Translations under genes and position numbers: made by a program | Source of the DNA: Streptoalloteichus tenebrarius | GTDB taxonomy: Bacteria > Actinomycetota > Actinomycetes > Mycobacteriales > Pseudonocardiaceae | Reading direction: 5' to 3' | Assembly: GCF_024171885.1 (NCBI RefSeq) | Contig: NZ_JAMTCP010000046.1 | Coordinates: 1,261 to 55,014, forward strand | DNA: 53,754 nucleotides | The notes under the pieces: model-generated | The model's database searches: none | What the model was told of the DNA's origin: nothing | What the model saw: the letters and a program-made list of their open reading frames with translations, nothing else | Part shown: piece after piece, positions 42,267 to 50,185 of the stretch | Position numbering within the stretch: position 1 is the stretch's first letter | Layout of the letters: each line of letters starts with the position of its first letter

Positions 42267-42785
42267 TCAGCCGACGCGTTTTCCCTGCTCGCACAAGACG
42301 GTCTCCCCGTGCCGCACGGCGTGCGTCGCGGCGTCGAGGCGGTCCGCCAACACCGGCTTCACCTTGGTCCTGACCTCGGCCATGGTGTGGAAGCTGGCGG
42401 AGAGGATCTCCCCGTCGACGAACACCATCTCGGCCACGTCGCGCTCGTCGAGCACACCACCGTCGAAGACGAACACCACGCCCTCGGGAAGGGGCTCCTG
42501 CGCGGGGATGTGGTCGACCACCAGCAACCGGCCGAGCGGACGACGCCACCCCAGCTCCTCGGCCAGCTCACGGCGTGCTCCCGCCCACGGCGACTCGTCC
42601 GCCTCCACCGCTCCGCCCGGGATCTCCCAGTTCGGTTTGTAGGACGGCTCGACCAGCAGCACGCGCCCCTCCCGGTCCCGGAACAGGACCCCGGCCACCA
42701 GGCGTTTGCGGGCCATTCCGGCCACATACCGCTCCAGCGACGCCAGACCGTCCGGGGTGGGTGTGGCCGAACTCGTGTCGCTCAC
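42267..42785 (-). CDS. Nudix hydrolase
   Basis: This 172-residue enzyme has a perfect Nudix box, GGAVEADESPWAGARRELAE followed by ELGW, after LVAGVLFRDREGRVLLVEPS and YKPNWEIPGG. It hydrolyses a nucleoside diphosphate derivative with Mg2+ or Mn2+ bound by the box glutamates. The GTG at 42785 gives a compact domain; a longer frame to 42881 adds non-family residues. It is divergent from the secreted serine hydrolase gene (123 bp). The contrast with the degenerate Nudix protein at 11.6 kb is clear. Confidence 0.85.
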   Translation of the reverse strand: MSDTSSATPTPDGLASLERYVAGMARKRLVAGVLFRDREGRVLLVEPSYKPNWEIPGGAVEADESPWAGARRELAEELGWRRPLGRLLVVDHIPAQEPLPEGVVFVFDGGVLDERDVAEMVFVDGEILSASFHTMAEVRTKVKPVLADRLDAATHAVRHGETVLCEQGKRVG

Positions 42786-42907
42786 GGAACCCACCCTAGC
42801 CAGATCCCCGGTCGGCACGCGGCTCTCCCGCGAATCCGTCTTTTCAAGATCACGAGCCTCTAAGGTTGCCGACGCAAGCAATCTCCCTCCATGAGAAAGC
42901 AGGACCA

Positions 42908-44356
42908 GTGAGACCTCTCAGACGGAGCCGTCTGGCCGCCGCGGCCCTGGTGGCGGCGCTGACCGTGATCAGCGGGGCGACCACGGTGGCGACCACGGTG
43001 GCGACCGCCGCGGCGAGCGCCGACGGCGTGGAGTCGGCCAGCGGACGGCTGGCCGAGGAGCTGCGCCGGGCGATCGTCGCCCAGAACTTCAAGGACGTCA
43101 TCGACCTGACCCCGCCGACCACGGTGAAGGCGTTCCGGTCGGGCGCGCCGGAGAAGTACGACACGACCCCCGCCGAGCTGGTGGCGCGCACGCAGGCCGC
43201 CGTCGAGCCCAAGCCGTTGCACCAGACGCCCAACCTCGACGCCGCCGTGATCGAGCTGGACGGCGCGGGACGTCCGTTGGCCATGGCCAACGTGTTGATG
43301 AGCCCGCAGTACCCGAACGGCGTCGTGGTGCCGCTGAATCGGAAGAAGCTGGCCACCGACCAGGTGCGTTACCGCTGGTGGGACGACACCGAGTGGGACG
43401 TCAACGGCGGCAAGGGAACCAGGGACGTCCTGCCCGGCAGGGAGAAGGCGCCCATCGACTTCTCCTCGCCGTACCCGGCCTCGGTCCTCAAGCTCATGGT
43501 CGGCTTCGGCGTCCTGCGCCTGTCCGACCAGGGCCGGGTGTCCCTCGACGCCGAGTACGCCTACCAGCCGGTGACGCCCAACGTCGCCTGCGGCGGCCCG
43601 TCCACCAAGACGGTCCGGCAGTACTTCGACGAGATGATCACCATGTCGCGCAACGAGTCGACCTGCGCCCTGATCAAGATGGTGCACGACCTGAAGGCGT
43701 GGGACGAGATCAACAAGTCGTTCGTCGACCTCGGCATGCCGACCCTCATGGTCACCGGTACCAACCCCGGCAACGGCGGCCGCTGGATCGGCTCGAACAT
43801 GAGCGGCATCGACACCGCCAAGCTGTTGCTGCTGGTCAACGGCGGCAACGGCACGTTGTGGACCACCGACTCCGGCCGGCGGATCACCCGGGACCAGCTC
43901 AGCGAGTCCTCGCGCCGCCTCTTCCTCAAGGCCCTGGGCGAGCAGGGGCACAACGAGATGCTCTCCACCACCAACTGGTGCGGCCGGGACTACCCCGCGC
44001 CGGGCATCCCCCAGCTCACCCCGAAGCGCTGGGTCAACCCCGCCGACGGCACCGTGACCGTGGGCGACGCCGTCTACGGCCGTGACGTCCGCCCGTGCGA
44101 CGCCAAGGCCGAGGTGACCTTCGCCCACAAGAACGGCTGGGTCGACACCACCGGCAGCGACGCGGGCATCGTCCACTCGCTCCCCGGCAAGGCCAGGCGC
44201 AACTACGTCGTCGTGGTGTTCAGCAACCTGGGCACCGACTACGTCGACGTGAACCGCCCCGCGGACCCGCCCGGCATCTACCCCGTGCCCTACACCGAGA
44301 AGTACGGCAAGCTCGGGCTGGCCATCGACAAGATCGTCACCAAGCTCCGCCACTGA
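42908..44356 (+). CDS. Secreted class A beta-lactamase-like serine hydrolase
   Basis: The 482-residue protein begins with a signal peptide (MRPLRRSRLAAAALVAALTV..., cleavage likely after ATAAASA). The penicillin-binding fold motifs are SVLK (S192, K195), SRN (S247-N249) and HKNG (K408) in place of KTG. Inserted segments and two extra cysteines distinguish it from true beta-lactamases. It probably acts on cell-wall peptides or another amide/ester outside the cell; beta-lactam hydrolysis is uncertain because Asn replaces Thr in the third motif. The start is the GTG at 42908. Confidence 0.8.
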   Translation: MRPLRRSRLAAAALVAALTVISGATTVATTVATAAASADGVESASGRLAEELRRAIVAQNFKDVIDLTPPTTVKAFRSGAPEKYDTTPAELVARTQAAVEPKPLHQTPNLDAAVIELDGAGRPLAMANVLMSPQYPNGVVVPLNRKKLATDQVRYRWWDDTEWDVNGGKGTRDVLPGREKAPIDFSSPYPASVLKLMVGFGVLRLSDQGRVSLDAEYAYQPVTPNVACGGPSTKTVRQYFDEMITMSRNESTCALIKMVHDLKAWDEINKSFVDLGMPTLMVTGTNPGNGGRWIGSNMSGIDTAKLLLLVNGGNGTLWTTDSGRRITRDQLSESSRRLFLKALGEQGHNEMLSTTNWCGRDYPAPGIPQLTPKRWVNPADGTVTVGDAVYGRDVRPCDAKAEVTFAHKNGWVDTTGSDAGIVHSLPGKARRNYVVVVFSNLGTDYVDVNRPADPPGIYPVPYTEKYGKLGLAIDKIVTKLRH

Positions 44357-44476
44357 GAGTCCCGTCGCGAGGTCCCGTTGCGCCGGTCAGGATCACTGGG
44401 GGACGACGTGGCACGTTGACCACTCGTCCCGTCCGGCGCGGTGACCGGGCGGCGGAAATCTGACACCACCGAACCG

Positions 44477-44515
44477 CCCGCCCTCGGCGGCGATCTCGTC
44501 GTCGCCGAGGGCGGG
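44477..44515 (+). terminator. Strong hairpin terminator
   Basis: CCCGCCCTCGGCGGCGA (44477-44493) pairs with TCGTCGCCGAGGGCGGG (44499-44515) through 17 positions with one wobble and a 5-nt loop. It lies 120 bp after the serine hydrolase stop and well before the EamA gene, so it probably ends the hydrolase transcript. Confidence 0.65.
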
Positions 44516-44744
44516 TCGGCGGGACGGCCAGGCAGCCCACTCCTGAGTTCACAGCGCGGACAGGCGGAGATCCCCCATCCCCCCGTACCGGACGCGACCG
44601 GACGAGAACGCGACCTCAGCGCCAGTGGCGGACGTCACCAAACGCTCCTGAGGATTTGGAGGGCGGGGATGGTGGGGAACCCGGATGCGGACGTCCTTTC
44701 CCCGTTTGTCGAGTCCTCACCGCCGCGGCAGTACGGAGTGGTTC

Positions 44745-45701
44745 ATGACGGAGACCAGCAACGCGTGCCAGGGCACGGCGTCGCTCGCGCCGAGGACGCC
44801 GACCTGGCTGGTCTGGGCGAACCTCCTGATCCTCTACGTGCTCTGGGGTTCCACGTACCTCGCGATCAAGGTGATGGTCCGCACGGTCCCGCCCCTGCTC
44901 GGGACCGGGCTGCGCTGCCTGGTCGCGGGCCTGCTGCTCTACGCCTGGTGCGCGCTGCGGGAGCGCAGACCGCCGACGGTGAGCCGCGCGGAGCTGGCCG
45001 GCGCGGCGACCTCCGGCGCGTTGATCCTCGGCGTCGCCTTCGGACTCCTGGGGATCGCGGAACAGACCGTCCACTCCGGACTCTCCTCGCTGGTCGTGGC
45101 CACCGTTCCCCTGTGGACGATCGTCCTCAGGCTCCTCCACCGGCAGCCGGTCCCGAGGTTGGCGCTGGCGAGCCTGGCGGTCGGCTTCGGCGGCGCCGTC
45201 CTGTTGCTGTTGCCCACCGCCGGCGGCTCCGTGCCCGTGTTCGGCCTGGCCCTGTTGGTGGCCGCCGCCGTGTCCGAGGCCGTCGGGCTCTTCTACACCC
45301 CTCGGCTGCCCGAACCGGCGGACCCGCTGCTCGGCGCGGCGCTCCAGATGACGACCGCCGGTGTCCTGCTCCTGCTGGCCTCGGTTGTGGTCGGAGAGCC
45401 CGTCGACGTCGGGGCCTGGTCCGGCGAGTCGCTGATGGGCCTGCTCTACCTGATCGGCCCGGGCTCGGCGGTGGCCTACGTGTCGCTGGTGTGGCTGCTC
45501 GGGAAGGTGCCACCGTCCCTGGCCAGCACCTACGCCTACGTCAATCCCGTGGTGGCCGTCGTACTCGGGGTGGCCTTCCTGTCCGAACCGGTGCAGGCGG
45601 TGAGCCTCCTCGGCGCCGGGCTGATCATCTCGTCGGTCGCGCTGGTGGTGCGCGCCGAACGGAAGCCGGCCTCCTCCGAGAAGGCGTCGTCTGAGGGCTG
45701 A
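44745..45701 (+). CDS. EamA (DMT superfamily) transporter
   Basis: This 318-residue membrane protein has ten predicted helices in two EamA repeats. The first repeat opens [20 protein letters not shown] and ends near [11 protein letters not shown]; the second ends [20 protein letters not shown] and [18 protein letters not shown]. The WGSTY and proline-rich repeat ends are family signatures. DMT proteins export amino acids or other small metabolites; the substrate cannot be inferred. The ATG at 44745 has GGAG 8 nt upstream. Confidence 0.85.
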   Translation: MTETSNACQGTASLAPRTPTWLVWANLLILYVLWGSTYLAIKVMVRTVPPLLGTGLRCLVAGLLLYAWCALRERRPPTVSRAELAGAATSGALILGVAFGLLGIAEQTVHSGLSSLVVATVPLWTIVLRLLHRQPVPRLALASLAVGFGGAVLLLLPTAGGSVPVFGLALLVAAAVSEAVGLFYTPRLPEPADPLLGAALQMTTAGVLLLLASVVVGEPVDVGAWSGESLMGLLYLIGPGSAVAYVSLVWLLGKVPPSLASTYAYVNPVVAVVLGVAFLSEPVQAVSLLGAGLIISSVALVVRAERKPASSEKASSEG

Positions 45702-45729
45702 GCGTTGACGGCCGGGTCGGGAGCGGCGG

Positions 45730-45935
45730 GCGTCAGGGCACGTTCTTCCTGGGTGGGCCGCCGCTGGTGAAGGCCGCCACCGGCGAGGTCGTCACCGCCG
45801 AGGAGCTGGGCGGCGGCGCGCTGCACTCACGCACCTCCGGCGTCACCGACCACCTGGCCGAGGACGACGCGCACGCCCTACGACGTCCGTGAGGTGATCG
45901 CGCGGATCGTGGACGGCTCGCGGTTCCAGGAGTCC
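45730..45935 (+). pseudogene. Acyl-CoA carboxylase beta-subunit fragment with internal deletion
   Basis: [20 protein letters not shown] and [20 protein letters not shown], then LAEDDAHA, match the carboxyltransferase N-half of methylcrotonyl/propionyl-CoA carboxylase beta subunits. The frame then jumps to [19 protein letters not shown], which normally lies about 100 residues later. A deletion has fused the two and shifted the frame near 45880. No other part of the gene is present. Confidence 0.75.
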
Positions 45936-46352
45936 GGATGGAATGGTCGCGGAAGCAGAGCCGTGGAGGGGAACTCGGCCCATCCCCTCCGGTGCCGCGA
46001 GCGAGCCGTTGGGCACGGGCGACGCACGGGGTGTCTCGTTCTCGTACACCGCATCGGCGCGGTGATGGTCGCCGTTCGCTGCCACGAGTTCGCCAGCCAG
46101 CACGTACGCTCCGACCAGTGCCATGGTGGTGCCGACGCCGGACGTCGGCGAGGCGCAGTCGGCGACGTCCCCGGGCAGGGCCGTCCGGCCGTGCGCCCAG
46201 GTGTTCAGATGGGCCCGGCTGATGCGACGCGGGTTCCCTTCGGCAGCCGCGCTCTCGTGACCGAAACACCCTGAGACGCACCCGACTCGCGACCACGCGG
46301 GCCGTCTCGGCCACGGCGTCTCCGGGGTCCGTCCGGGCCGATCTGGCGGTGA
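45936..46352. other. Intergenic, nothing recognised
   Basis: About 400 bp between the carboxylase fragment and the CGNR gene. Open frames are present but none reads as protein, and I found no RNA structure of note. Confidence 0.4.
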
Positions 46353-46952
46353 TCATTGTTCCCGACGCGGCGCAGGAGACTCGGTGTCCGAAGTGGACGC
46401 ACCGCGACGGGCGCGCAGCGCGCGCACCCGGCCTCGACTCGCGCAGGCGGGGGACGGGCACCAGCGCCGTCGTCCCGCCGGATCGACGAACACGCCACGG
46501 CAGTCGTGTTCCGGACAGCACTTCAGGGCGTGCCGGTCGGCGCCGGTCAGGTGGTCGACGGCCTGGCGGGCGATCCGGGCGAGGGCGGCACCGGCGGTCG
46601 CGGGGGGCTCCCGTCGCAACCGGTCGCCCGTGCGCAGCCGGATCTGTTCGGGGTGGCCGGTCAGGAACGCGTCCAGTTCCGCGACGGCGTCGGCCGGTGG
46701 CGGCCGCTCGTCCACGGCGGCGAGCGCGAGCAGGCGCAGCGTCTCCCTCAGGCGTCGTGCCTGGTCGAGGTCGTCGTGGTCCGGCGCGCGGACCGGGGAG
46801 AGTTCGCACCGCTTCAGCCACTCGGCGAACCGTTCGGGAGTGCTGAGCCGCTCCACCGGGTTCGGGCTGAACGTGCGCCCCCGGGTGGCGAGCAGGTTCA
46901 ACCACACGGCGCCGCAGTCGAAGCGGAAGGCGAGCGCGTCCTCTTTCCCCAC
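46353..46952 (-). CDS. CGNR zinc-finger domain regulator
   Basis: This 199-residue protein has an N-terminal ABATE-type stress domain (FRFDCGAVWLNLLATRGRTF, ERLSTPERFAEWLKRCE) and a C-terminal CGNR-like zinc finger: CCPEHDCRGVFVDPAGRRRW followed by CPSPACASRGRVRALR. The four cysteines are kept, but the eponymous CGNR stretch appears as CASRGR. Such proteins act as ligand-responsive regulators in actinobacteria. It is divergent from the CMD/phosphotriesterase-like pair, and the intervening 94 bp hold two palindromes it could bind. Confidence 0.8.
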   Translation of the reverse strand: MGKEDALAFRFDCGAVWLNLLATRGRTFSPNPVERLSTPERFAEWLKRCELSPVRAPDHDDLDQARRLRETLRLLALAAVDERPPPADAVAELDAFLTGHPEQIRLRTGDRLRREPPATAGAALARIARQAVDHLTGADRHALKCCPEHDCRGVFVDPAGRRRWCPSPACASRGRVRALRARRGASTSDTESPAPRREQ

Positions 46953-46962
46953 GTCGGCGAGT

Positions 46963-47016
46963 GTAACGCCTCGCTCGTTACGCGTGCTAGGTTGCTGTAA
47001 CGCGTGAAGCGTTACA
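46963..47016. promoter_or_regulatory. Two related operator palindromes
   Basis: GTAACG-7 nt-CGTTAC at 46963-46981 and the stronger TGTAACGC-GTGAA-GCGTTACA at 46996-47016 (perfect 8-bp arms) share the GTAACG half-site. They sit between the divergent CGNR regulator and CMD genes, where they would overlap both promoters. The pattern suggests autoregulated control by a dimeric regulator, most simply the CGNR protein itself. Confidence 0.7.
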
Positions 47017-47046
47017 CGTTGCGACTCACGACGAAGGGCAGGACCG

Positions 47047-47538
47047 ATGACGACCGACCAGGCACTGGCGGAGCGGCTGACACCGGCGCGACTGGACCGC
47101 GAGGCGGGCTACCGGACGCTGGACCTGTTGCAGGACCAGGCGACCCAACTCGCGACCCTGCCCGGTCTGGAGCAGGTCGTCCCCGGCTTCGCCGACTGGG
47201 TGATCACCGCGCTGTTCGGCGGCACCTACCAGCGCGAGGGCCTGTCCCCGCGTGACCGCCAGCTCGTCAACCTCGGGGCGCTGACCGCGCTCGGCGGGGT
47301 GGACCCTCAGTTGGCGGGACACGCCAGGACCGGGCTGCGGGTCGGCATGACGCGCCAGGAGATCCTGGAGGTCTTCGTCCACCTGGCGCCCTACGTCGGC
47401 GTGCCCAAGGCACTGGCCGGACTGCGTGTGGCCGCGGCAGCACTCGCCGACGCGGAGGAGGAGTCCCGGGCGGCCGAGAAGGCCGAGGAGACGGGGGAGT
47501 CCGGGCGGCAGGCCCCGGCGCGGAGCGACGCGCGATGA
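47047..47538 (+). CDS. Carboxymuconolactone decarboxylase-family protein
   Basis: This 163-residue CMD/AhpD-fold protein shows VPGFADWVITALFGGTYQRE, LSPRDRQLVNLGALTALGGV, LAGHARTGLRVGMTRQEILE and VFVHLAPYVGVPKALAGLRV. No CxxC pair is present, so it is not an AhpD-type peroxidase but of the decarboxylase-like class. The basic/acidic C-terminal tail is variable. It overlaps the downstream phosphotriesterase-like gene by ATGA and follows the palindromic operators. Confidence 0.88.
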   Translation: MTTDQALAERLTPARLDREAGYRTLDLLQDQATQLATLPGLEQVVPGFADWVITALFGGTYQREGLSPRDRQLVNLGALTALGGVDPQLAGHARTGLRVGMTRQEILEVFVHLAPYVGVPKALAGLRVAAAALADAEEESRAAEKAEETGESGRQAPARSDAR

Positions 47539-48482
47539 CCGTGATGTCCGGGATGTCCGGGATGACAGAGATGCCGGGGATGGTCCGGACCGTGCTCGGC
47601 GACATCCCACCCGAGCACCTGGGTGTCTGCGACGCCCACGACCACCTGTTCCTGCGGTCCCCGATGCTGCCGGGACAGGAGCTGGACGACCCCGCAGCGG
47701 CGCTCGGCGAACTAACTGCCTTCGCGGCGGCCGGTGGAAACGCCGTCGCGCAGTGGACTCCGTGGGGAATGGGACGGCGCATGGCGGATCTGCCCGAGCT
47801 GTCCCGGCGCTCCGGAACGCACATCGTGGCCGCGACCGGGCTGCACCAGGCCAGGCACTACGACGCGGCCGAGCTGGCCAGGCTCCGCGACAGCCTGGCC
47901 GAGATGTTCGTCCACGAGCTGACCGAGGCCGAGACGAGGGCCGGGATGATCAAGGTCGCCGGGGCGTTCCACCACCTCGACCACCACACCCGGCACGTCA
48001 TGGCCGCGGCCGCCCACGCGCACCACGCCACCGACGCGCCCATAGGCATCCACCTGGAAGGCGGCACCGCCGCGCTGGACGCGCTCGACGTCCTGTGTGG
48101 AACCCACGGCGTCGCACCGCACCGCGTGCTTCTGGGACACGTCCACCGCTTCCCGGACCCCGCCATCCACCGCCAGGCGGCCGAGACCGGCGCCTTCCTG
48201 GTCTTCGACGGACCCTCCCGCGCCCACCACGGCACGGACTGGCGTCTGATGGACAGCCTCGCTGCGCTCGTCGACGCCGGCCACGCCCACCAGGTCCTGC
48301 TTGGAGGCGACACGGTCACCGCCAATGCCAGGTCCACCGCTGACGGACCCGGCATGTCGTTCCTGCTGACCGGCCTGCGTCCCCGCGTCGAACGCGAACT
48401 CGGCGCGGACGTCGCGACCGCGATCTTCGTCCGCAACCCGGCCCGCGCGTTCGCGGTGAACTGGCGCGACACCCTCCACTGA
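47535..48482 (+). CDS. Phosphotriesterase-family metal hydrolase
   Basis: This 315-residue amidohydrolase-superfamily protein keeps the binuclear-metal ligands: GVCDAHDHLF (HxH), AGMIKVAGAFH (carbamylated Lys), PIGIHLEGG (His), VLLGHVHRFPD (His) and QVLLGGDTV (Asp). Family members act as lactonases or phosphotriesterases; with a CMD-family partner, a lactone or quorum-type substrate is plausible. Translation is coupled to the CMD gene. The N-terminus is methionine/glycine-rich (MTVMSGMSGMTEMPGM), so the real start may be one of the later ATGs, up to position 47580. Confidence 0.85.
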   Translation: MTVMSGMSGMTEMPGMVRTVLGDIPPEHLGVCDAHDHLFLRSPMLPGQELDDPAAALGELTAFAAAGGNAVAQWTPWGMGRRMADLPELSRRSGTHIVAATGLHQARHYDAAELARLRDSLAEMFVHELTEAETRAGMIKVAGAFHHLDHHTRHVMAAAAHAHHATDAPIGIHLEGGTAALDALDVLCGTHGVAPHRVLLGHVHRFPDPAIHRQAAETGAFLVFDGPSRAHHGTDWRLMDSLAALVDAGHAHQVLLGGDTVTANARSTADGPGMSFLLTGLRPRVERELGADVATAIFVRNPARAFAVNWRDTLH

Positions 48483-49276
48483 CCCACAACGACCACGCCC
48501 TGACCACAACCGGCTAGGGCCTGTCCCCAAGCCAGATGAGCAGGGTGGCCAGATGGCGTGATCACGTGGCTCACGGTGCCCGTCGCACGATCCGTCCCCT
48601 GTGGAGGGTGCGGAGTGCGGCGCGCTGGTGGTGTGCTGGTGGGTGGGCGCACGGTGTTGGAGCCGACCGGGACCTCTTGGTCGCGTTCGTTGTGCACCTC
48701 GGCGATCACCGCACACCTGTCGCCAGAGTGGTCAGGGTTCCGGCGCGTGATCACCGTCAGAACTGGTTGTCGTCACCTCTCCCAGGATTGGCCTCTGCGT
48801 TCCGGCAGGTCACGCCGCACCCGTCTTCGCCGTGATCAGCCATCTTGTTGGTCATCCGGTGCCTCACCGGTGGGAGTCCTTTCGCGTCGAAGGCGGGCAA
48901 CAACGGATCGATCTGCCGCGCTCGCCGGTCACCGTGCGCGCGTGCCACGCCGCAAGATCGCACCAGTCCAGCCACACCAGCTTTGAGGACACTAGAGGGC
49001 CGGGCAGTGAGGTGAAACCCGACCGTGTGAGCGGTCGGGCTTCGCGGTTGCGTCCTGACCCTGGCTGACCACCGCACGGCCCGCGCGGCAGAGCCCGGCG
49101 TCGAGCCGTTGCCCGTCCTGTTCGAGAACCGCGCGCTCATTTGTCCTCAGTGGACAGACGGGGAGACTGTCGCATCGCTGGCTCCAGACCCTCCGGGTCA
49201 GGGGGTGCGCAACACAGTTGATCAACGAGGAGGTGGGGGCTAGCCTTCGAGCGGCCATTTTGGTTTGGGGGGAAAA
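48483..49276. other. Long non-coding stretch
   Basis: About 790 bp with no convincing gene in either direction. It contains the hairpin at 49018-49039. The stretch GGGCCTGTCCCCAAGCCAG at 48516 resembles the ends of some actinobacterial insertion sequences, but no transposase sequence or matching second end was found. Confidence 0.4.
49018..49039 (-). terminator. Hairpin, probable terminator
   Basis: CCCGACCG and CGGTCGGG form an 8-bp stem with a 6-nt loop. On the minus strand it is followed by TTTC, on the plus strand by CTTC. It may separate the surrounding non-coding region from the lipoprotein gene. Confidence 0.45.
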
Positions 49277-49738
49277 TTGCGCACCAGATTGTGCGGGGTC
49301 GCCGTCGTGTTCGGGATCGCGGTGACGATCGCGGGGTGTGGCGGTGAGTCCGCGCCACCGCCTCCTCGCTCGTGCGACACGGAGCAGGCGGCCGTTGCCG
49401 CGGCCGAGACCGCGAACACCGCCGCGGACAACGCGTCGAAGGAGGCCAAGGGCAAGCAGGAGGCGGCGATGAAGGCCGCTGACGCCGCCAGTGCCGAGGC
49501 CGACGAGGCGCGCAAGGCCGCCAAGGAGGAGGCAGCCAAGGGTGACCACAGCGCCACGGGCAGCGCCCGCTCCGCCGAGGCCTTCGCACGGTCGACCAGG
49601 GCGATCGCCAAGCACACGCAGGCCATCGCGGACCGCGCACAGGCCCGCGAGGACGCCGACAAGGCCCAGGGCAAGGCCACCGAGGCGGCGACGGCGCTCG
49701 CCGAGGCCCGACGCAAGCTTGAGGACTGCCGCAAGTAG
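49277..49738 (+). CDS. Small alanine-rich lipoprotein with coiled coil
   Basis: A TTG at 49277 with GGGGGGA just upstream opens a 153-residue frame. The signal peptide (RTRLCGVAVVFGIAVTIAGC) ends in a lipobox with IAGC, so the mature protein should be anchored by the acylated cysteine. A proline spacer follows, then an Ala/Glu/Lys/Asp heptad-rich coiled coil through most of the rest (ETANTAADNASKEAKGKQEA). A cysteine near the N-terminus of the coil and one at the end (LEDCRK) may pair. A TTG at 49265 is a weaker alternative start. The function is unknown; it suggests a cell-envelope spacer or surface protein. Confidence 0.75.
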   Translation: MRTRLCGVAVVFGIAVTIAGCGGESAPPPPRSCDTEQAAVAAAETANTAADNASKEAKGKQEAAMKAADAASAEADEARKAAKEEAAKGDHSATGSARSAEAFARSTRAIAKHTQAIADRAQAREDADKAQGKATEAATALAEARRKLEDCRK

Positions 49739-49747
49739 CCCGGTCCG

Positions 49748-49776
49748 CGCCCGCCGCCCGCTGTCGGTGGCGGGCG
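49748..49776 (+). terminator. Hairpin terminator after the lipoprotein gene
   Basis: CGCCCGCC (49748-49755) pairs perfectly with GGCGGGCG (49769-49776), 9 bp after the lipoprotein stop. Position and stability fit an intrinsic terminator without U-tract. Confidence 0.6.
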
Positions 49777-49921
49777 TCCCACCACATCGCCCGGCTCTCG
49801 ACAAGCAGCATTGGGCTGTCTCGCTCGGCCGCCAGGTGAACGCGTGGGCGAGGGGAACCGCCACCCGTGGGCGTCACAACCCGTCACGGCATGGCGGTCT
49901 CCACCGCCTCACGCCTCCCTG

Positions 49922-50185
49922 TCAGGCCACGTCGAGCGGTTGTCCACGCAGAGCCCGAGCCCAAGCGCGCTCGAACCCCTCAGCGCTGACGTGCGATGCC
50001 ACGAACTCCGACCGCGTGTTGATCTCCACGAGCGGAGGGACGGGGACCTCACCCAGGCCCGTGCGGCCCGTCTCATGCTCCTCGTCTCTTCTCCTCTGCC
50101 GTCTCCGGTCTGCCTCGGCTGGAAGCCTGCCCGCCGCCCGCATCCGCTTTCGGAACGGGGAGCGCCGCTCAGGTCTGCCGGACAT
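49922..50185 (-). CDS. Small protein translationally coupled to a P450
   Basis: The ATG at 50185 lies 17 nt inside the end of the P450 gene and opens an 87-residue frame. The N-terminal half is very basic (RRSPFRKRMRAAGRLPAEAD). The C-terminal half is ordinary protein-like sequence: LVEINTRSEFVASHVSAEGF, ERAWARALRGQPLDVA. No cysteine is present and no family was recognised. It could be a partner or substrate of the P450, a leader-type peptide, or a fortuitous frame; the coupling is the main support. Confidence 0.4.
   Translation of the reverse strand: MSGRPERRSPFRKRMRAAGRLPAEADRRRQRRRDEEHETGRTGLGEVPVPPLVEINTRSEFVASHVSAEGFERAWARALRGQPLDVA

Noticed and set aside
48516-48540. Possible insertion-sequence end
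   Set aside because: Resembles some actinobacterial IS ends but has no paired end or transposase fragment nearby.
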